From assembly GCF_000349205.1 (NCBI RefSeq), contig NZ_APHR01000027.1, positions 1-62,935 on the forward strand: a stretch of 62,935 bases of DNA. The letters are read 5' to 3'. The notes beneath the pieces are model-generated. The model was not told the DNA's origin. It saw only the letters and a program-made list of their open reading frames with translations, and ran no database searches. Positions 16,647 to 25,082 of the stretch are shown one piece after another (within the stretch, counting starts at the first letter, position 1; each line of letters starts with the position of its first letter). Both the position numbers and the translations under genes were made by a program. The stretch comes from Methylophaga lonarensis MPL (lineage in GTDB: Bacteria; Pseudomonadota; Gammaproteobacteria; Nitrosococcales; Methylophagaceae).

Positions 16647-18027
16647 ACGTATTTATGTCTGCAAGGAATGTGGCGCACAGACGCCCCAATGGGCGGGACG
16701 TTGTAGTGATTGCGGTGCCTGGAACAGTCTGGAAGAACAGTTATTGACGGCAAGCACTGCCAGCGCACAGGCGACGGTGAGTCGACATTCGGGCTATGCC
16801 GGAGAACAAAAAAATGAAGTGCTGCCACTTCAGGCTGTGACTTCTGAACAGGCAGTGCGTTGGACCACAGGCTTACCCGAACTCGACCGGGTACTGGGCG
16901 GAGGGCTGGTCACGGGATCGGTCGTGCTGATTGGTGGCGATCCGGGCATCGGTAAATCAACCTTGTTGTTGCAGGCAATGGCCTCAATGGCGGCCAGTAG
17001 TGGCTTGAGTCCACTTTATGTCAGTGGTGAAGAATCCTTACAGCAAATTCGCCTGCGAGCTGAGCGATTACAACTGGAACAATCGCCTGTGGATCTCTTG
17101 GCAGAGACACATGCCGAGCAAATGATTGCAACAGCCAGGCAGCGTCAACCTCAGGTTATGGTGATTGACTCCATTCAGACCGTGTTTACAGAACTATTGC
17201 AATCCGCACCGGGCACCGTTGCGCAGGTGCGTGAGAGTGCCGCCCAGTTGGTACGCTTTGCCAAATCTACCGGTACCACCATGATTCTGGTCGGTCATGT
17301 CACCAAGCAGGGTGCTTTGGCTGGACCGAGAGTACTGGAGCACATGGTCGATACAGTGCTTTATTTTGAAGGTGATACGTCAACACGATTTCGTATATTA
17401 AGGGCAGTGAAGAATCGTTTTGGCGCAGTGAACGAGCTGGGTGTGTTTGGCATGACCGAGCTCGGGCTGAAAGAAGTCAGTAACCCGTCAGCTATTTTTC
17501 TGTCGCGCGGCGAGAAGGCGGTTCCCGGCAGTGTGGTCACCGTCGTTCGCGAGGGTAGCCGACCACTTCTGGTCGAAGTTCAAGCGTTGGTAGACGATAG
17601 TCCGCTTGGCAACCCAAGGCGGGTGTCAGTTGGTCTTGAGCAAAATCGTTTGGCAATGTTGCTGGCAATCCTGCATCGTCATGGTGGCATTACCTGTCAC
17701 GATCAGGATGTGTTTATTAATGTCGTGGGCGGCGTCAAACTCAGTGAAACAGGGGCTGATCTGGCGGTGTTGGCGGCGGTGCTCTCCAGCCTGCGTAACA
17801 AGGCTTTACCAAGAGACTGGGTATTATTTGGTGAAGTTGGGCTTACCGGCGAAATCAGGCCGGTTCAAGGTGGCGAAGAACGTGTTCGTGATGCGGGGAA
17901 GCACGGTTTTAGTCATGCGGTAGTTGCGGCTGCCAATGCGCCAAGAAAGCCGATCAGCGGCATTAAAGTAATTGCTGTACAGCATTTGGCAGAGGCGATT
18001 GAGGCGCTGCAAAACGCCTGGCATTAA
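16633..18027 (+). CDS. radA: DNA repair protein RadA (Sms)
   Basis: RadA is a RecA-like branch migration helicase in recombinational repair. The 464-residue product starts with a four-Cys zinc finger (C10, C13, C24, C27). A RecA core follows with Walker A GGDPGIGKST (101-110), the RadA-specific KNRFG motif, and a C-terminal Lon-protease-like domain that ends the protein. It follows alr with an overlap. Only one base separates its stop from the stop of the convergent PilZ gene. Confidence 0.95.
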   Translation: MAKAKRIYVCKECGAQTPQWAGRCSDCGAWNSLEEQLLTASTASAQATVSRHSGYAGEQKNEVLPLQAVTSEQAVRWTTGLPELDRVLGGGLVTGSVVLIGGDPGIGKSTLLLQAMASMAASSGLSPLYVSGEESLQQIRLRAERLQLEQSPVDLLAETHAEQMIATARQRQPQVMVIDSIQTVFTELLQSAPGTVAQVRESAAQLVRFAKSTGTTMILVGHVTKQGALAGPRVLEHMVDTVLYFEGDTSTRFRILRAVKNRFGAVNELGVFGMTELGLKEVSNPSAIFLSRGEKAVPGSVVTVVREGSRPLLVEVQALVDDSPLGNPRRVSVGLEQNRLAMLLAILHRHGGITCHDQDVFINVVGGVKLSETGADLAVLAAVLSSLRNKALPRDWVLFGEVGLTGEIRPVQGGEERVRDAGKHGFSHAVVAAANAPRKPISGIKVIAVQHLAEAIEALQNAWH

Positions 18028-18028
18028 T

Positions 18029-18409
18029 CTAGCCTTGATGTTGTTCGATGAGGTGAGACAGTTCTCGTTGTAACAGCCCAGAGTCTCCCAGATTGAGTTC
18101 CATCAACCGCTTTAGATGACTGATGCTGTCCAGATCAATTAACTGGCAGTGAAAGCCAAGCGTATCCGGATCAATATGTGCGACTTCTGCATCCATGCTG
18201 ATACAGAGTTCCCCCTGATTGAGCACAACATCGATCTGATAGAGATCGCCTACCTGGCCTGCCCATTCCGGTGGTTTTTCTGTCAGCAAACCGTTCAGCG
18301 ATAAATCCTTTACACGGCAACTCAGTTGCTGTGTTGGCTGCGTCAGAGTCGCTTCCGCCCGGAACGGCACGCGGCTGAAATGTCTTCGATCTGAACTGTT
18401 ATCACTCAT
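18029..18409 (-). CDS. PilZ domain protein
   Basis: This 126-residue protein is essentially one PilZ domain, a cyclic di-GMP receptor. The RxxxR motif is RHFSR (9-13) and the second motif DxSxxG is DLSLNG (about 37-42). Both are intact, so binding is expected. A C-terminal helical tail of about 25 residues follows. The target process is unknown. An HD-GYP protein at the right end of the window could act on the same messenger. Confidence 0.88.
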   Translation of the reverse strand: MSDNSSDRRHFSRVPFRAEATLTQPTQQLSCRVKDLSLNGLLTEKPPEWAGQVGDLYQIDVVLNQGELCISMDAEVAHIDPDTLGFHCQLIDLDSISHLKRLMELNLGDSGLLQRELSHLIEQHQG

Positions 18410-18471
18410 AAATCAGGCTTCCAGACAATACAATTTGATATTATCACCGATTGCCTTGGAGAGTCATTTCT

Positions 18472-18897
18472 ATGTTGTGGGTCAAAGCCTTTCACTTGAT
18501 ATTCGTGGTGACCTGGTTTGCCGCCTTGTTCTATCTGCCCAGGTTATTTGTCTACCATGCCAGCTGTGAAGATGCCGCAGGCAATGCCAGATTCAAAGTA
18601 ATGGAGCGAAAACTTTACCGCGGAATCATGACACCCAGTGCGGTGCTCACAGTGTTGTTTGGTGTTTGGCTGATGAGTTTTTATCAGGTGGAACAGCTGG
18701 CGGTGATGGGCTGGTTACATGCCAAGTTGTTGCTGGTGGCACTATTGTTGGGTTACCACGTCTGGTGCGGACGACTGGTAAAGCGATTCGCTAATGATCA
18801 GAATCGACATTCACATGTTTATTATCGTTGGTTTAACGAATTGCCTGTGCTGGTACTGATAGCGGTCGTCATTCTTGCGGTGGTCAAACCATTTTAG
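18472..18897 (+). CDS. hemJ: Protoporphyrinogen oxidase HemJ
   Basis: HemJ oxidises protoporphyrinogen IX to protoporphyrin IX in haem synthesis. The 141-residue inner-membrane protein has about four helices. The conserved N-terminal KAFHLIFVVTWFAALFYLPR carries the haem-ligand type His at about 8, and the GWLHAKLLLV segment carries the conserved His and Lys. ATG 18472 follows GGAGAG; the open frame extends to 18451, but the family starts at MLWVKAFH. It is monocistronic and ends in a strong terminator. Confidence 0.9.
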   Translation: MLWVKAFHLIFVVTWFAALFYLPRLFVYHASCEDAAGNARFKVMERKLYRGIMTPSAVLTVLFGVWLMSFYQVEQLAVMGWLHAKLLLVALLLGYHVWCGRLVKRFANDQNRHSHVYYRWFNELPVLVLIAVVILAVVKPF

Positions 18898-18908
18898 TCG
18901 GATGGTAT

Positions 18909-18950
18909 GTCGTTCTGCCAGCATCAGTACCGGCAGAACGACAGGCTTTT
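18909..18950 (+). terminator. Intrinsic terminator after hemJ
   Basis: A perfect 11-bp stem (gtcgttctgcc / ggcagaacgac, 18909-18919 with 18932-18942) has a 12-base loop and is followed by aggctttta on the + strand. It separates the convergent genes hemJ and dolP. On the minus strand there is no T tract. Confidence 0.85.
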
Positions 18951-18951
18951 A

Positions 18952-19533
18952 TCATTCTGTGACGTATTCAAATACCTTGATCACTCGCTGGACACCTGAA
19001 GTGGTGCGAGCTACCCGAACAGCATCTTCTGCTTCGGCACGCGTCACCATACCCATCAGGTAAACAATGCCGCGTTCAGTGACTACCCGAACATGCAAAG
19101 GATCAACATTCTGATCGCCCGTCATTCTGGCTTTTACTTTTGATGTAATCCAGGCATCGCTGCTGCGTGAGGTCAAAGCACTTGGTGCTGCTATAGCCAA
19201 TTCATTGCGAACTACACGCACTTTGGGGATATCCTTGATGATCGCCGTGACCTGCTGTTTGACTTCTTCAGTCGGCGTTTCACCTGTAATCAACACAACC
19301 CCGTTGAAGCTGTTGATACTGATATTGCTCTGTCTGTTTATTTCATCGTTATTGATGATCGCACTGCGACCGCGCAGGGTAATGTTTTGATCATCAATGA
19401 TGCTGCCTGCTGTTCGACGATCGTAGGCCATGGCAACCGCCGTTGTTGCACCCGTAGCTACAACAGGTACACAAGCCTGCTGGCTTGCCAGAACGGGTAA
19501 CAACATCAGCCCGATTACACACAATTTTTTCAT
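18952..19533 (-). CDS. dolP: Outer membrane lipoprotein with two BON domains (DolP-like)
   Basis: DolP (YraP) is an outer membrane lipoprotein that binds anionic phospholipid and supports envelope integrity and the BAM complex. The 193-residue product has a signal peptide with a lipobox ending in Cys at about 21 (SQQAC). A conserved DRRTAGSIIDD linker and two BON domains follow (about 45-115 and 120-190), the second with VYLMGMVTRAEAEDAV. GAGG precedes the ATG. It lies downstream of lpoA and yraN, as in Enterobacteria. Confidence 0.9.
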   Translation of the reverse strand: MKKLCVIGLMLLPVLASQQACVPVVATGATTAVAMAYDRRTAGSIIDDQNITLRGRSAIINNDEINRQSNISINSFNGVVLITGETPTEEVKQQVTAIIKDIPKVRVVRNELAIAAPSALTSRSSDAWITSKVKARMTGDQNVDPLHVRVVTERGIVYLMGMVTRAEAEDAVRVARTTSGVQRVIKVFEYVTE

Positions 19534-19553
19534 CTGATTGGTCCTCTATGACA

Positions 19554-19910
19554 TCAGTTAATCTGAAAGGCATTCTTGAGCCATGACACTGGCTCGGTAA
19601 CGTTGTCATGAAGCGTCACAACGTCAAAACGACATTCTGGAAGCTCCTGCCGTCGTTGTTGCAGGTAATGTCGGGCGGTCATGATGATTTTTTGTTGTTT
19701 ACGCCAGTCGACACTTTCCAGGGCACTGCCAAAGGCGTCACTACGCCGATATCTTACCTCGATAAATACCAGACTGTTTTCGTGCTGCATGATAAGGTCG
19801 ATCTCACCATTGCGGCAATGATAATTTTGACACACCAGCTTCAAGCCCTGTTTTTTCAGGAATTGAAGCGCTTTGGCCTCCTTGGCCGCACCAATGTCCC
19901 TGTTGCTCAT
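19554..19910 (-). CDS. yraN: YraN family endonuclease-like protein (UPF0102)
   Basis: This 118-residue protein has the restriction endonuclease-like fold of the YraN family. The core motif is GEIDLIMQHENSLVFIEVRYR, where E, D, E and the following basic residue form the PD-(D/E)xK-like site. The biological role is not settled. Its ATG overlaps the lpoA stop by a few bases (19907-19910), so it is coupled to lpoA. Confidence 0.9.
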   Translation of the reverse strand: MSNRDIGAAKEAKALQFLKKQGLKLVCQNYHCRNGEIDLIMQHENSLVFIEVRYRRSDAFGSALESVDWRKQQKIIMTARHYLQQRRQELPECRFDVVTLHDNVTEPVSWLKNAFQIN

Positions 19911-21766
19911 TCGCTCGATATGGCCTCGATAGTTCCATCACGGAATGTTGCCCAGGGTGATTTACGGATAATCTGACCACTGCTGTTAATCGTTAAATCC
20001 CCACTGGCGCCGGAAAATGTCAGATCCGGTGAACGACTCATGCTATTCAATTCTGGAATGAGGCGGTAGGCATCAGCGCCCATTGCTGCCAGCCTGACGA
20101 CATCACCAAAGTTACTGCCAGCCTGCTGTTTGACTGCCTGATAGGCCGGATCAGATTCTGCCAGTTGAGGAATAGCCCATCGAACATCGGGAATTTGCAG
20201 CCCGTTTAGATCGATATCACGTTGTGGTCGATTGTCACCGGTATAGGCATGCGAAGTGGAATACACAGGCAGAGTGCCAGAGCGATGAAATTGCAGCTGC
20301 GGCAATAACTGACCGGCTTTGTTGGCGCGTGCCACCATAAACAGAAAATCCACATCCTGACGGCGGCGGGGTTCAAACTCAACGCTAACTCCCAGTGTGC
20401 GGCGTAAGTCCTGAGCACGTTGACGACTGGCATTAAGACCGAACATGGGCACGATGGTATCGGCAAAATCATGTTCAGATTCAAGGTAGCGAGTATTGGT
20501 AATAACTACGCCGCCTTGTTGCTGCCAGGCTTGGGTAAATGCCTGAGCTACACGCTGCCCCCATTCGGAGTCCGGGCTTAAAATCATCGCTCGCTGGTAG
20601 TTTTGTGCTCTGGCACGTTGTGCTACTGCCACTGCTTCGTCTTCGGGGGCCAGTCCGAATTGAAACAGGTTTTCGACACGTTGATTGTGGCCAAGTCGAT
20701 TCAAGGCGATGACGGGAACAGGCAAGTCACCAGACTCAGCAAGAATTTCAACAGATTGTCTGTCCAGCGGGCCTATTACGACACTGGCATTTCTGCCCAC
20801 CGCCTCGCGATAACGCTGAATGACATTGCTTTGACCGGTTCGGTTGTCTGTGTGCACATCAAGAAAATGAAGCTGTCCTCGACCGCCCGCGGCAAAATGA
20901 GCCGCAATAATGCCTTGTTTGACGGCTTCTGCCGCTGCTGCCACCGGGCCGGATTGAGGCAGCAATACTGCGATATCCATGATCTGATCTGGCAGATAGG
21001 TACCAGCTGCTATCGCTTGTTCGTAGAGCTCGGGTGTGGCTGGATGATTTGGATAGGCTCGCTTCCAGTCTTCAATAGCAACTTCCATCGCTTCAGGGTT
21101 AGCCTGGTAGGCACGAATGGCAAAAGCGAGAGCAAACCAGCCACTATCAACGGCAGGCGGAACACCTGGATTGAACAAATCCAGCGCTTGAGGCGACAGT
21201 TCCATTAAGGCTTTCCAGATGTTCTGATGATTCTCTGGACGTTGTTCTTGTGGCAGCACTTCATCAAGTCTGATGTAGCTCAGTGCCTGCTCCAACCAGT
21301 TTTCGGTTGTGCCATAAGCCTGGGCTCTGATTTTCAGTACCTGGCGTTGTTGGGTGACCGAAGCCGCCCGTAGATCAAAATCACTGAGAAAGGCAATGGC
21401 ATCACTGGGCGTGTCAGTATCCAAGGCCAGTTGTGCCCGAAGAATTTGAGCCTCACGTTGCTGAGCGTTGCTGAGTTGATTCAGTTTGACTTCATCAAGC
21501 GCTTGCTGGCTTGAATCGGATTCGCCGATACGCTGCAAGTTCACCGCAGCGCGCAGATAATATTGAGACTGCAGGGCACCGCTGGCGTCTTCTGCCATCG
21601 ACAAATATTCGGCCGCAGCTTCAGCGTGTAACCCTTGACGTTCATAGTCGGAAATTTCAGTCTCAACAGGTGCGGCTGGTTGAGTTAACAGCGGTTGCAT
21701 AGGCTGACAAGCCATCAAGGTCAGCATGGAAACAATCAGCAGCAGCTTGGAAGTGAGTCGAAACAT
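19907..21766 (-). CDS. lpoA: Penicillin-binding protein activator LpoA
   Basis: LpoA is an outer membrane lipoprotein that reaches through the periplasm and stimulates PBP1A. The 619-residue product has a lipobox LMAC (Cys at about 20) and a TPR-like helical N-terminal domain to about residue 245. The C-terminal half is a periplasmic binding protein-like domain beginning IAVLLPQSGPVAAAAEAVKQGI. I chose ATG 21766, which gives a typical n-region; an ATG at 21790 is possible. It is divergent from rsmI. Confidence 0.9.
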   Translation of the reverse strand: MFRLTSKLLLIVSMLTLMACQPMQPLLTQPAAPVETEISDYERQGLHAEAAAEYLSMAEDASGALQSQYYLRAAVNLQRIGESDSSQQALDEVKLNQLSNAQQREAQILRAQLALDTDTPSDAIAFLSDFDLRAASVTQQRQVLKIRAQAYGTTENWLEQALSYIRLDEVLPQEQRPENHQNIWKALMELSPQALDLFNPGVPPAVDSGWFALAFAIRAYQANPEAMEVAIEDWKRAYPNHPATPELYEQAIAAGTYLPDQIMDIAVLLPQSGPVAAAAEAVKQGIIAAHFAAGGRGQLHFLDVHTDNRTGQSNVIQRYREAVGRNASVVIGPLDRQSVEILAESGDLPVPVIALNRLGHNQRVENLFQFGLAPEDEAVAVAQRARAQNYQRAMILSPDSEWGQRVAQAFTQAWQQQGGVVITNTRYLESEHDFADTIVPMFGLNASRQRAQDLRRTLGVSVEFEPRRRQDVDFLFMVARANKAGQLLPQLQFHRSGTLPVYSTSHAYTGDNRPQRDIDLNGLQIPDVRWAIPQLAESDPAYQAVKQQAGSNFGDVVRLAAMGADAYRLIPELNSMSRSPDLTFSGASGDLTINSSGQIIRKSPWATFRDGTIEAISSE

Positions 21767-21855
21767 GGTCTGACTTAACCTGATAAACATAAAGTCATCA
21801 TCTTACCTGTTCGCGTATATTACGACCACAACCGCATCGCAATTCAGGAACAGTT

Positions 21856-22704
21856 ATGTCAGAACAGCAACCCGGGGCACTTTATGTCGTGGCAACGCCC
21901 ATCGGTAACTTGGCCGATTTGAGCATGCGCGCCATCGAAACTTTGCGGCAAGTTGATGTGATTGCCGCGGAAGACACCCGACACAGCCGATATCTACTGC
22001 AGCATCACGCTATTGATACCCCGTGCATTTCATTGCATGAGCATAACGAACAGCAGCGAAGTGAAGTACTGCTGCAACGCCTGTTAAAAGGTGAGTCAGT
22101 GGCACTGATCAGTGATGCCGGCACACCACTGATCAGTGATCCCGGTTATCGCTTGGTCAGTCTGTTGAAATCTCATGGCCTGAGCGTTGTTCCTATCCCC
22201 GGCGCCTGTGCCGTGATTGCTGCCTTGTCAGCATCTGGACTTCGATCTGACAGTTTTACCTTTGAAGGTTTTTTGCCAAGCAAGGCCAACGCATTACGCC
22301 AGCAGCTTGAGTCACTTCAGCATGAAACCAGGACAATGATTTTTTACGAAAGTCCCAAACGGGTGCTTGCCAGTTTGCAGATCATGGTTGAAGTGCTCGG
22401 CGAGCAACGACTGGCCTGTCTGGCTCGTGAGCTAACCAAATTACACGAAACCATCAGAACTGCATCGCTGGTTGAATTGAGAGACTGGGTTCAGCGAGAC
22501 TTGCATCAGCAAAAAGGTGAAATTGTGTTGCTGGTGGAAGGAGCCCAAGAAAGCCAGCGTGCTGACAAGCAGGAAATTGACCGGGTGTTGCAACTACTGA
22601 TTGCGGAATTGCCGGTAAAAAAAGCCGCCAGCCTCGCCAGCAGTTTACTGGGGATCAGTAAAAACGAGGCTTATCAGCAAGCGTTGAAACTTCAGCACAA
22701 ATAA
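21856..22704 (+). CDS. rsmI: 16S rRNA 2'-O-methyltransferase RsmI
   Basis: RsmI methylates the 2'-OH of C1402 in 16S rRNA, near the P site. The 282-residue product has the tetrapyrrole methylase fold with YVVATPIGNLADLSMRA, AEDTRHS, LISDAGTPLISDPG and FYESPKRV, plus a C-terminal helical domain. It is divergent from lpoA, and the RNase P RNA gene follows on the same strand. Confidence 0.95.
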   Translation: MSEQQPGALYVVATPIGNLADLSMRAIETLRQVDVIAAEDTRHSRYLLQHHAIDTPCISLHEHNEQQRSEVLLQRLLKGESVALISDAGTPLISDPGYRLVSLLKSHGLSVVPIPGACAVIAALSASGLRSDSFTFEGFLPSKANALRQQLESLQHETRTMIFYESPKRVLASLQIMVEVLGEQRLACLARELTKLHETIRTASLVELRDWVQRDLHQQKGEIVLLVEGAQESQRADKQEIDRVLQLLIAELPVKKAASLASSLLGISKNEAYQQALKLQHK

Positions 22705-22729
22705 GCGCGTTAACGTAAAATAATTGACT

Positions 22730-23082
22730 GAGACGACCAGACAATCGCGCTAGCAATAGTGAGGAAAGTCCGGGCTCCATAGGGCAGGGTGCCAGGTAAT
22801 ACCTGGGAGGCGTGAGCCTACGGCCAGTGCAACAGAAAGTATACCGCCTGCAATGCTGGTCATTGCCGGTAAGGGTGAAATGGTGCGGTAAGAGCGCACC
22901 GCGCTGCTGGTAACAGCAGTGGCAGGGTAAACCCCACTCGGAGCAAGACCAAATAGAGGAACGATTGCCTTGTGCATGACATGCGGCCCGCATGGTTCCT
23001 GGGTAGGTTGCAAGAGGCAGATGGTGACATCTGTCCCAGATGAATGATTGTCCACGACAGAACCCGGCTTATCGGTCGTCTC
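22730..23082 (+). ncRNA. rnpB: RNase P RNA, bacterial class A
   Basis: This is the catalytic RNA that matures the 5' end of tRNA. The conserved core is unmistakable: GAGGAAAGTCCGGGCTCC (5' side of P4), AGGGCAGGGTGCCAGGTAA, GGTAAGGGTGAAA, GGTGCGGTAAGAGCGCACC, GGAGCAAGACCAAATAG, and the 3' core ACGACAGAACCCGGCTTATC. The ends pair as P1 (GAGACGACC at 22730 with GGTCGTCTC ending at 23082). A run of seven T follows at 23084-23090 and probably ends transcription. The rsmI-rnpB-mraZ order matches Pseudomonas-type genomes. Confidence 0.97.
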
Positions 23083-23227
23083 ATTTTTTTAGAACAACTT
23101 CACACATGCAAAAAATTACTTTTGCTGCCCCCCCCAAATTTTTTTTACCTGGCCTCGCTTAGCTAGAATTTACTTTAACTTCCAAGCCCACTTTTTTGAT
23201 TACAGAAGTAGTCCTTCAAATGCGTCT

Positions 23228-23258
23228 GATCCACTTTCTCCCCACTTTTGTAAAAGTG
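23228..23258 (-). promoter_or_regulatory. Inverted near-copy of the MraZ box plus palindrome
   Basis: Read on the minus strand, 23228-23250 gives two AAAGTGG units 11 bases apart and ends in GGATC. It is nearly identical to the operator at 23341 with one extra base; the ten bases at 23228-23237 are the exact reverse complement of 23348-23357. The adjoining 23243-23258 (CACTTTTGTAAAAGTG) is a palindrome with 7-base arms. Its function is unproven. Confidence 0.45.
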
Positions 23259-23303
23259 CGCTAAGTCATTGTCAGAAAAAGAGGATTTTGTGTATTTTCC
23301 TGC

Positions 23304-23332
23304 TTGACAGTCCCTTATAGCACTCCTATAGT
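23304..23332 (+). promoter_or_regulatory. Promoter of mraZ and the dcw cluster
   Basis: A perfect TTGACA (23304-23309), a 17-base spacer and TATAGT (23327-23332) make a near-consensus sigma70 promoter. The predicted start of transcription is at about 23339-23340, right next to the MraZ repeats. Confidence 0.85.
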
Positions 23333-23340
23333 GTCGCTAA

Positions 23341-23366
23341 GTGGGAAAAAGTGGATCTTTGTGGAT
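23341..23366 (+). promoter_or_regulatory. MraZ operator, three phased GTGG repeats
   Basis: GTGGGA, GTGGAT and GTGGAT begin at 23341, 23351 and 23361, exactly 10 bases apart. MraZ is known to bind direct TGGGN-type repeats with five-base spacers upstream of its own gene and to repress it. The repeats begin at the predicted transcription start, where binding would block initiation. Confidence 0.75.
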
Positions 23367-23388
23367 CCTTCAACTTTGGGGACTGGTC

Positions 23389-23841
23389 GTGTTTCGAGGC
23401 GTCGCAACTTTCAATCTGGATGCAAAAGGACGGATGGCAATCCCCACCCGTTTCCGCAAGCATCTGGACGTCAGTTGCGAAGGCCGTCTGGTCATCACCA
23501 TCGATCACTCCGATCACTGCCTGCAAGTGTATCCAATGCCTGAATGGGAAGCTGTTGAGCAAAAACTCACTGCTCTGCCCAGCCTGAATCCCCAAGTTCG
23601 ACGTTTGAAACGAATGTTGCTGGGCTACGCAACTGAGTGTGAGATGGATAGCCATGGTCGAGTTTTATTGCCTGCCAAACTTCGTGAGTTTGCGGGTCTG
23701 GATAAAAACGTCGTGATGATCGGCCAGGGTAATAAGTTTGAGTTGTGGGATGAACAGACCTGGAATGAATTGATGGAAGCCTGTCTGCAAGAAGATTTCG
23801 ACGGCATCGTTCCAGCTGAGCTTGAAAGCTTGTCCATATAG
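23389..23841 (+). CDS. mraZ: Transcriptional regulator MraZ
   Basis: MraZ binds DNA as a ring-shaped oligomer of SpoVT/AbrB-like domains and represses the dcw promoter. The 150-residue product has two such repeats, the first with the family start FRGVATFNLDAKGRMAIPTRFR and the second with ATECEMDSHGRVLLPAKLREF. The start is a GTG at 23389 after TGGGGA. The frame is open further upstream, but that part contains the operator and does not match the family. E. coli MraZ has 152 residues. It is the first gene of the dcw cluster. Confidence 0.93.
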   Translation: MFRGVATFNLDAKGRMAIPTRFRKHLDVSCEGRLVITIDHSDHCLQVYPMPEWEAVEQKLTALPSLNPQVRRLKRMLLGYATECEMDSHGRVLLPAKLREFAGLDKNVVMIGQGNKFELWDEQTWNELMEACLQEDFDGIVPAELESLSI

Positions 23842-23850
23842 GGCGGACAG

Positions 23851-24789
23851 ATGACAGCAAGTCACCCGGAACATTTACCTGTCTTGCTTGCCGAGACAGT
23901 CGAAGCACTGGCTATTCAGCCGGACGGCTTCTACGTCGATGCGACATTCGGTCGGGGCGGACATAGCCGTGCCATTCTCAATCAACTTTCTGCTGAGGGT
24001 CGGTTACTTGGTCTGGATCGTGATCCAGAAGCCATTGCCGCAGGTCAGCTGCTGGCAAAAGAAGATGCCAGATTTTCAATTGAGCACTGTGCATTTTCTG
24101 CACTGTCTGACGTGATTTTCAGCCGTCTCTGGCAAGGCAAGGTTGCAGGGATTCTGATGGATATCGGCGTTTCATCGCCGCAACTGGATAATGCAGAGCG
24201 AGGATTCAGCTTTGCCAAAGACGGACCACTGGACATGCGAATGAACCCGGAAGCGGGCATCAGTGCATCCGAGTGGTTAGCCGTTGCTGAAGCATCTGAA
24301 ATTGCCGGTGTGCTGAAAACCTATGGCGAAGAGCGTTTCAGCAAGCGCATTGCAAATGCGATTGTTGAGAGCCGAGCGCAGCAAGCCATCACCACGACAA
24401 GTCAGTTAGCCGCAATTGTCGACAAGGCCAGCCCGTTTCGAGAAAAGCACAAGCACCCGGCCACCCGCACTTTTCAAGCCATCCGTATTTTTATCAATAG
24501 TGAACTGGAAGAGTTGACCAGTGCGCTGAGCCAGGCGGTAGATGTTTTGTCAGTTGGTGGCCGTTTGGCGGTGATCAGTTTTCACTCTCTGGAAGATCGG
24601 ATCGTCAAGCGATTTTTCCGCGACGAAGCACGAGGCGATGATTTGCCCGCACATTTTCCGGTCACCGCTGATCAGCTGAATCCTCGATTGAGAATTGTCG
24701 GCAAGGCTATCAAAGCAAGTGAAGCTGAACTGGCAGTCAATGTTAGAGCCAGAAGTGCTGTGCTGCGGGTTGCGGAGAAGCTCGCATGA
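23851..24789 (+). CDS. rsmH: 16S rRNA m4C1402 methyltransferase RsmH
   Basis: RsmH (MraW) adds the N4 methyl group to C1402, the same nucleotide that RsmI methylates on the ribose. The 312-residue product has [13 protein letters not shown], the SAM-binding [32 protein letters not shown] and [11 protein letters not shown], then [13 protein letters not shown] near the C-terminus. It starts 9 bases after mraZ and overlaps ftsL (ATGA). Confidence 0.96.
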   Translation: MTASHPEHLPVLLAETVEALAIQPDGFYVDATFGRGGHSRAILNQLSAEGRLLGLDRDPEAIAAGQLLAKEDARFSIEHCAFSALSDVIFSRLWQGKVAGILMDIGVSSPQLDNAERGFSFAKDGPLDMRMNPEAGISASEWLAVAEASEIAGVLKTYGEERFSKRIANAIVESRAQQAITTTSQLAAIVDKASPFREKHKHPATRTFQAIRIFINSELEELTSALSQAVDVLSVGGRLAVISFHSLEDRIVKRFFRDEARGDDLPAHFPVTADQLNPRLRIVGKAIKASEAELAVNVRARSAVLRVAEKLA

Positions 24790-25082
24790 ATGGCTTGATG
24801 GATACATTGGCGAGAGTGCGGATTGATCTTGGTCTGTTGTTGATGGTGTTGGCTGTGCTGGCTTCAGCGGTGACAGTAATTTACTCCAAACACGTCGGGC
24901 GTAGTGAATTTATCGCCATGCAGCAATTGGAAAACAGACGGGACCTTCTCAATGAAGAGTGGGGCCGATTACTGCTTGAGCAAAGCACCTGGACCACACC
25001 TGCCAGAGTGGAGCAACAGGCTCGTGAACGTTTGCAAATGATGGCACCGGCAACTCGTAATACCGTGGTGATTACACCATGA
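24786..25082 (+). CDS. ftsL: Cell division protein FtsL
   Basis: FtsL is a bitopic divisome protein that joins FtsB and FtsQ and activates FtsWI. The 98-residue product has a short cytoplasmic N-terminus, one membrane helix (about 15-34) and a periplasmic coiled coil rich in Leu and Glu. Identity rests on size, topology and position between rsmH and ftsI, plus the family-like [13 protein letters not shown] and [11 protein letters not shown] segments. It overlaps both neighbours by four bases. Confidence 0.9.
   Translation: MNGLMDTLARVRIDLGLLLMVLAVLASAVTVIYSKHVGRSEFIAMQQLENRRDLLNEEWGRLLLEQSTWTTPARVEQQARERLQMMAPATRNTVVITP

Larger units (their letters stand above)
23083..23340 (+). other. Control region between rnpB and mraZ
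   Basis: This stretch holds no gene I can support. It contains the T tract ending rnpB, a C8-AAA-T8 tract (23128-23146), an inverted near-copy of the mraZ operator with an adjoining palindrome (23228-23258), and the mraZ promoter (23304-23332). Confidence 0.7.

Noticed and set aside
20603-21208. 201-codon open frame antisense to lpoA
   Set aside because: lpoA is a clear lipoprotein on the other strand; this frame has no recognisable motif.
23128-23146. C8-AAA-T8 tract as a phase-variable switch
   Set aside because: It lies between rnpB and the mraZ promoter, 158 bases before the -35, with no gene or promoter element on it. Length variation would have no obvious effect.
23341-23388. 16-codon upstream extension of mraZ
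   Set aside because: The stretch is the operator and leader; family homology starts at the GTG at 23389.
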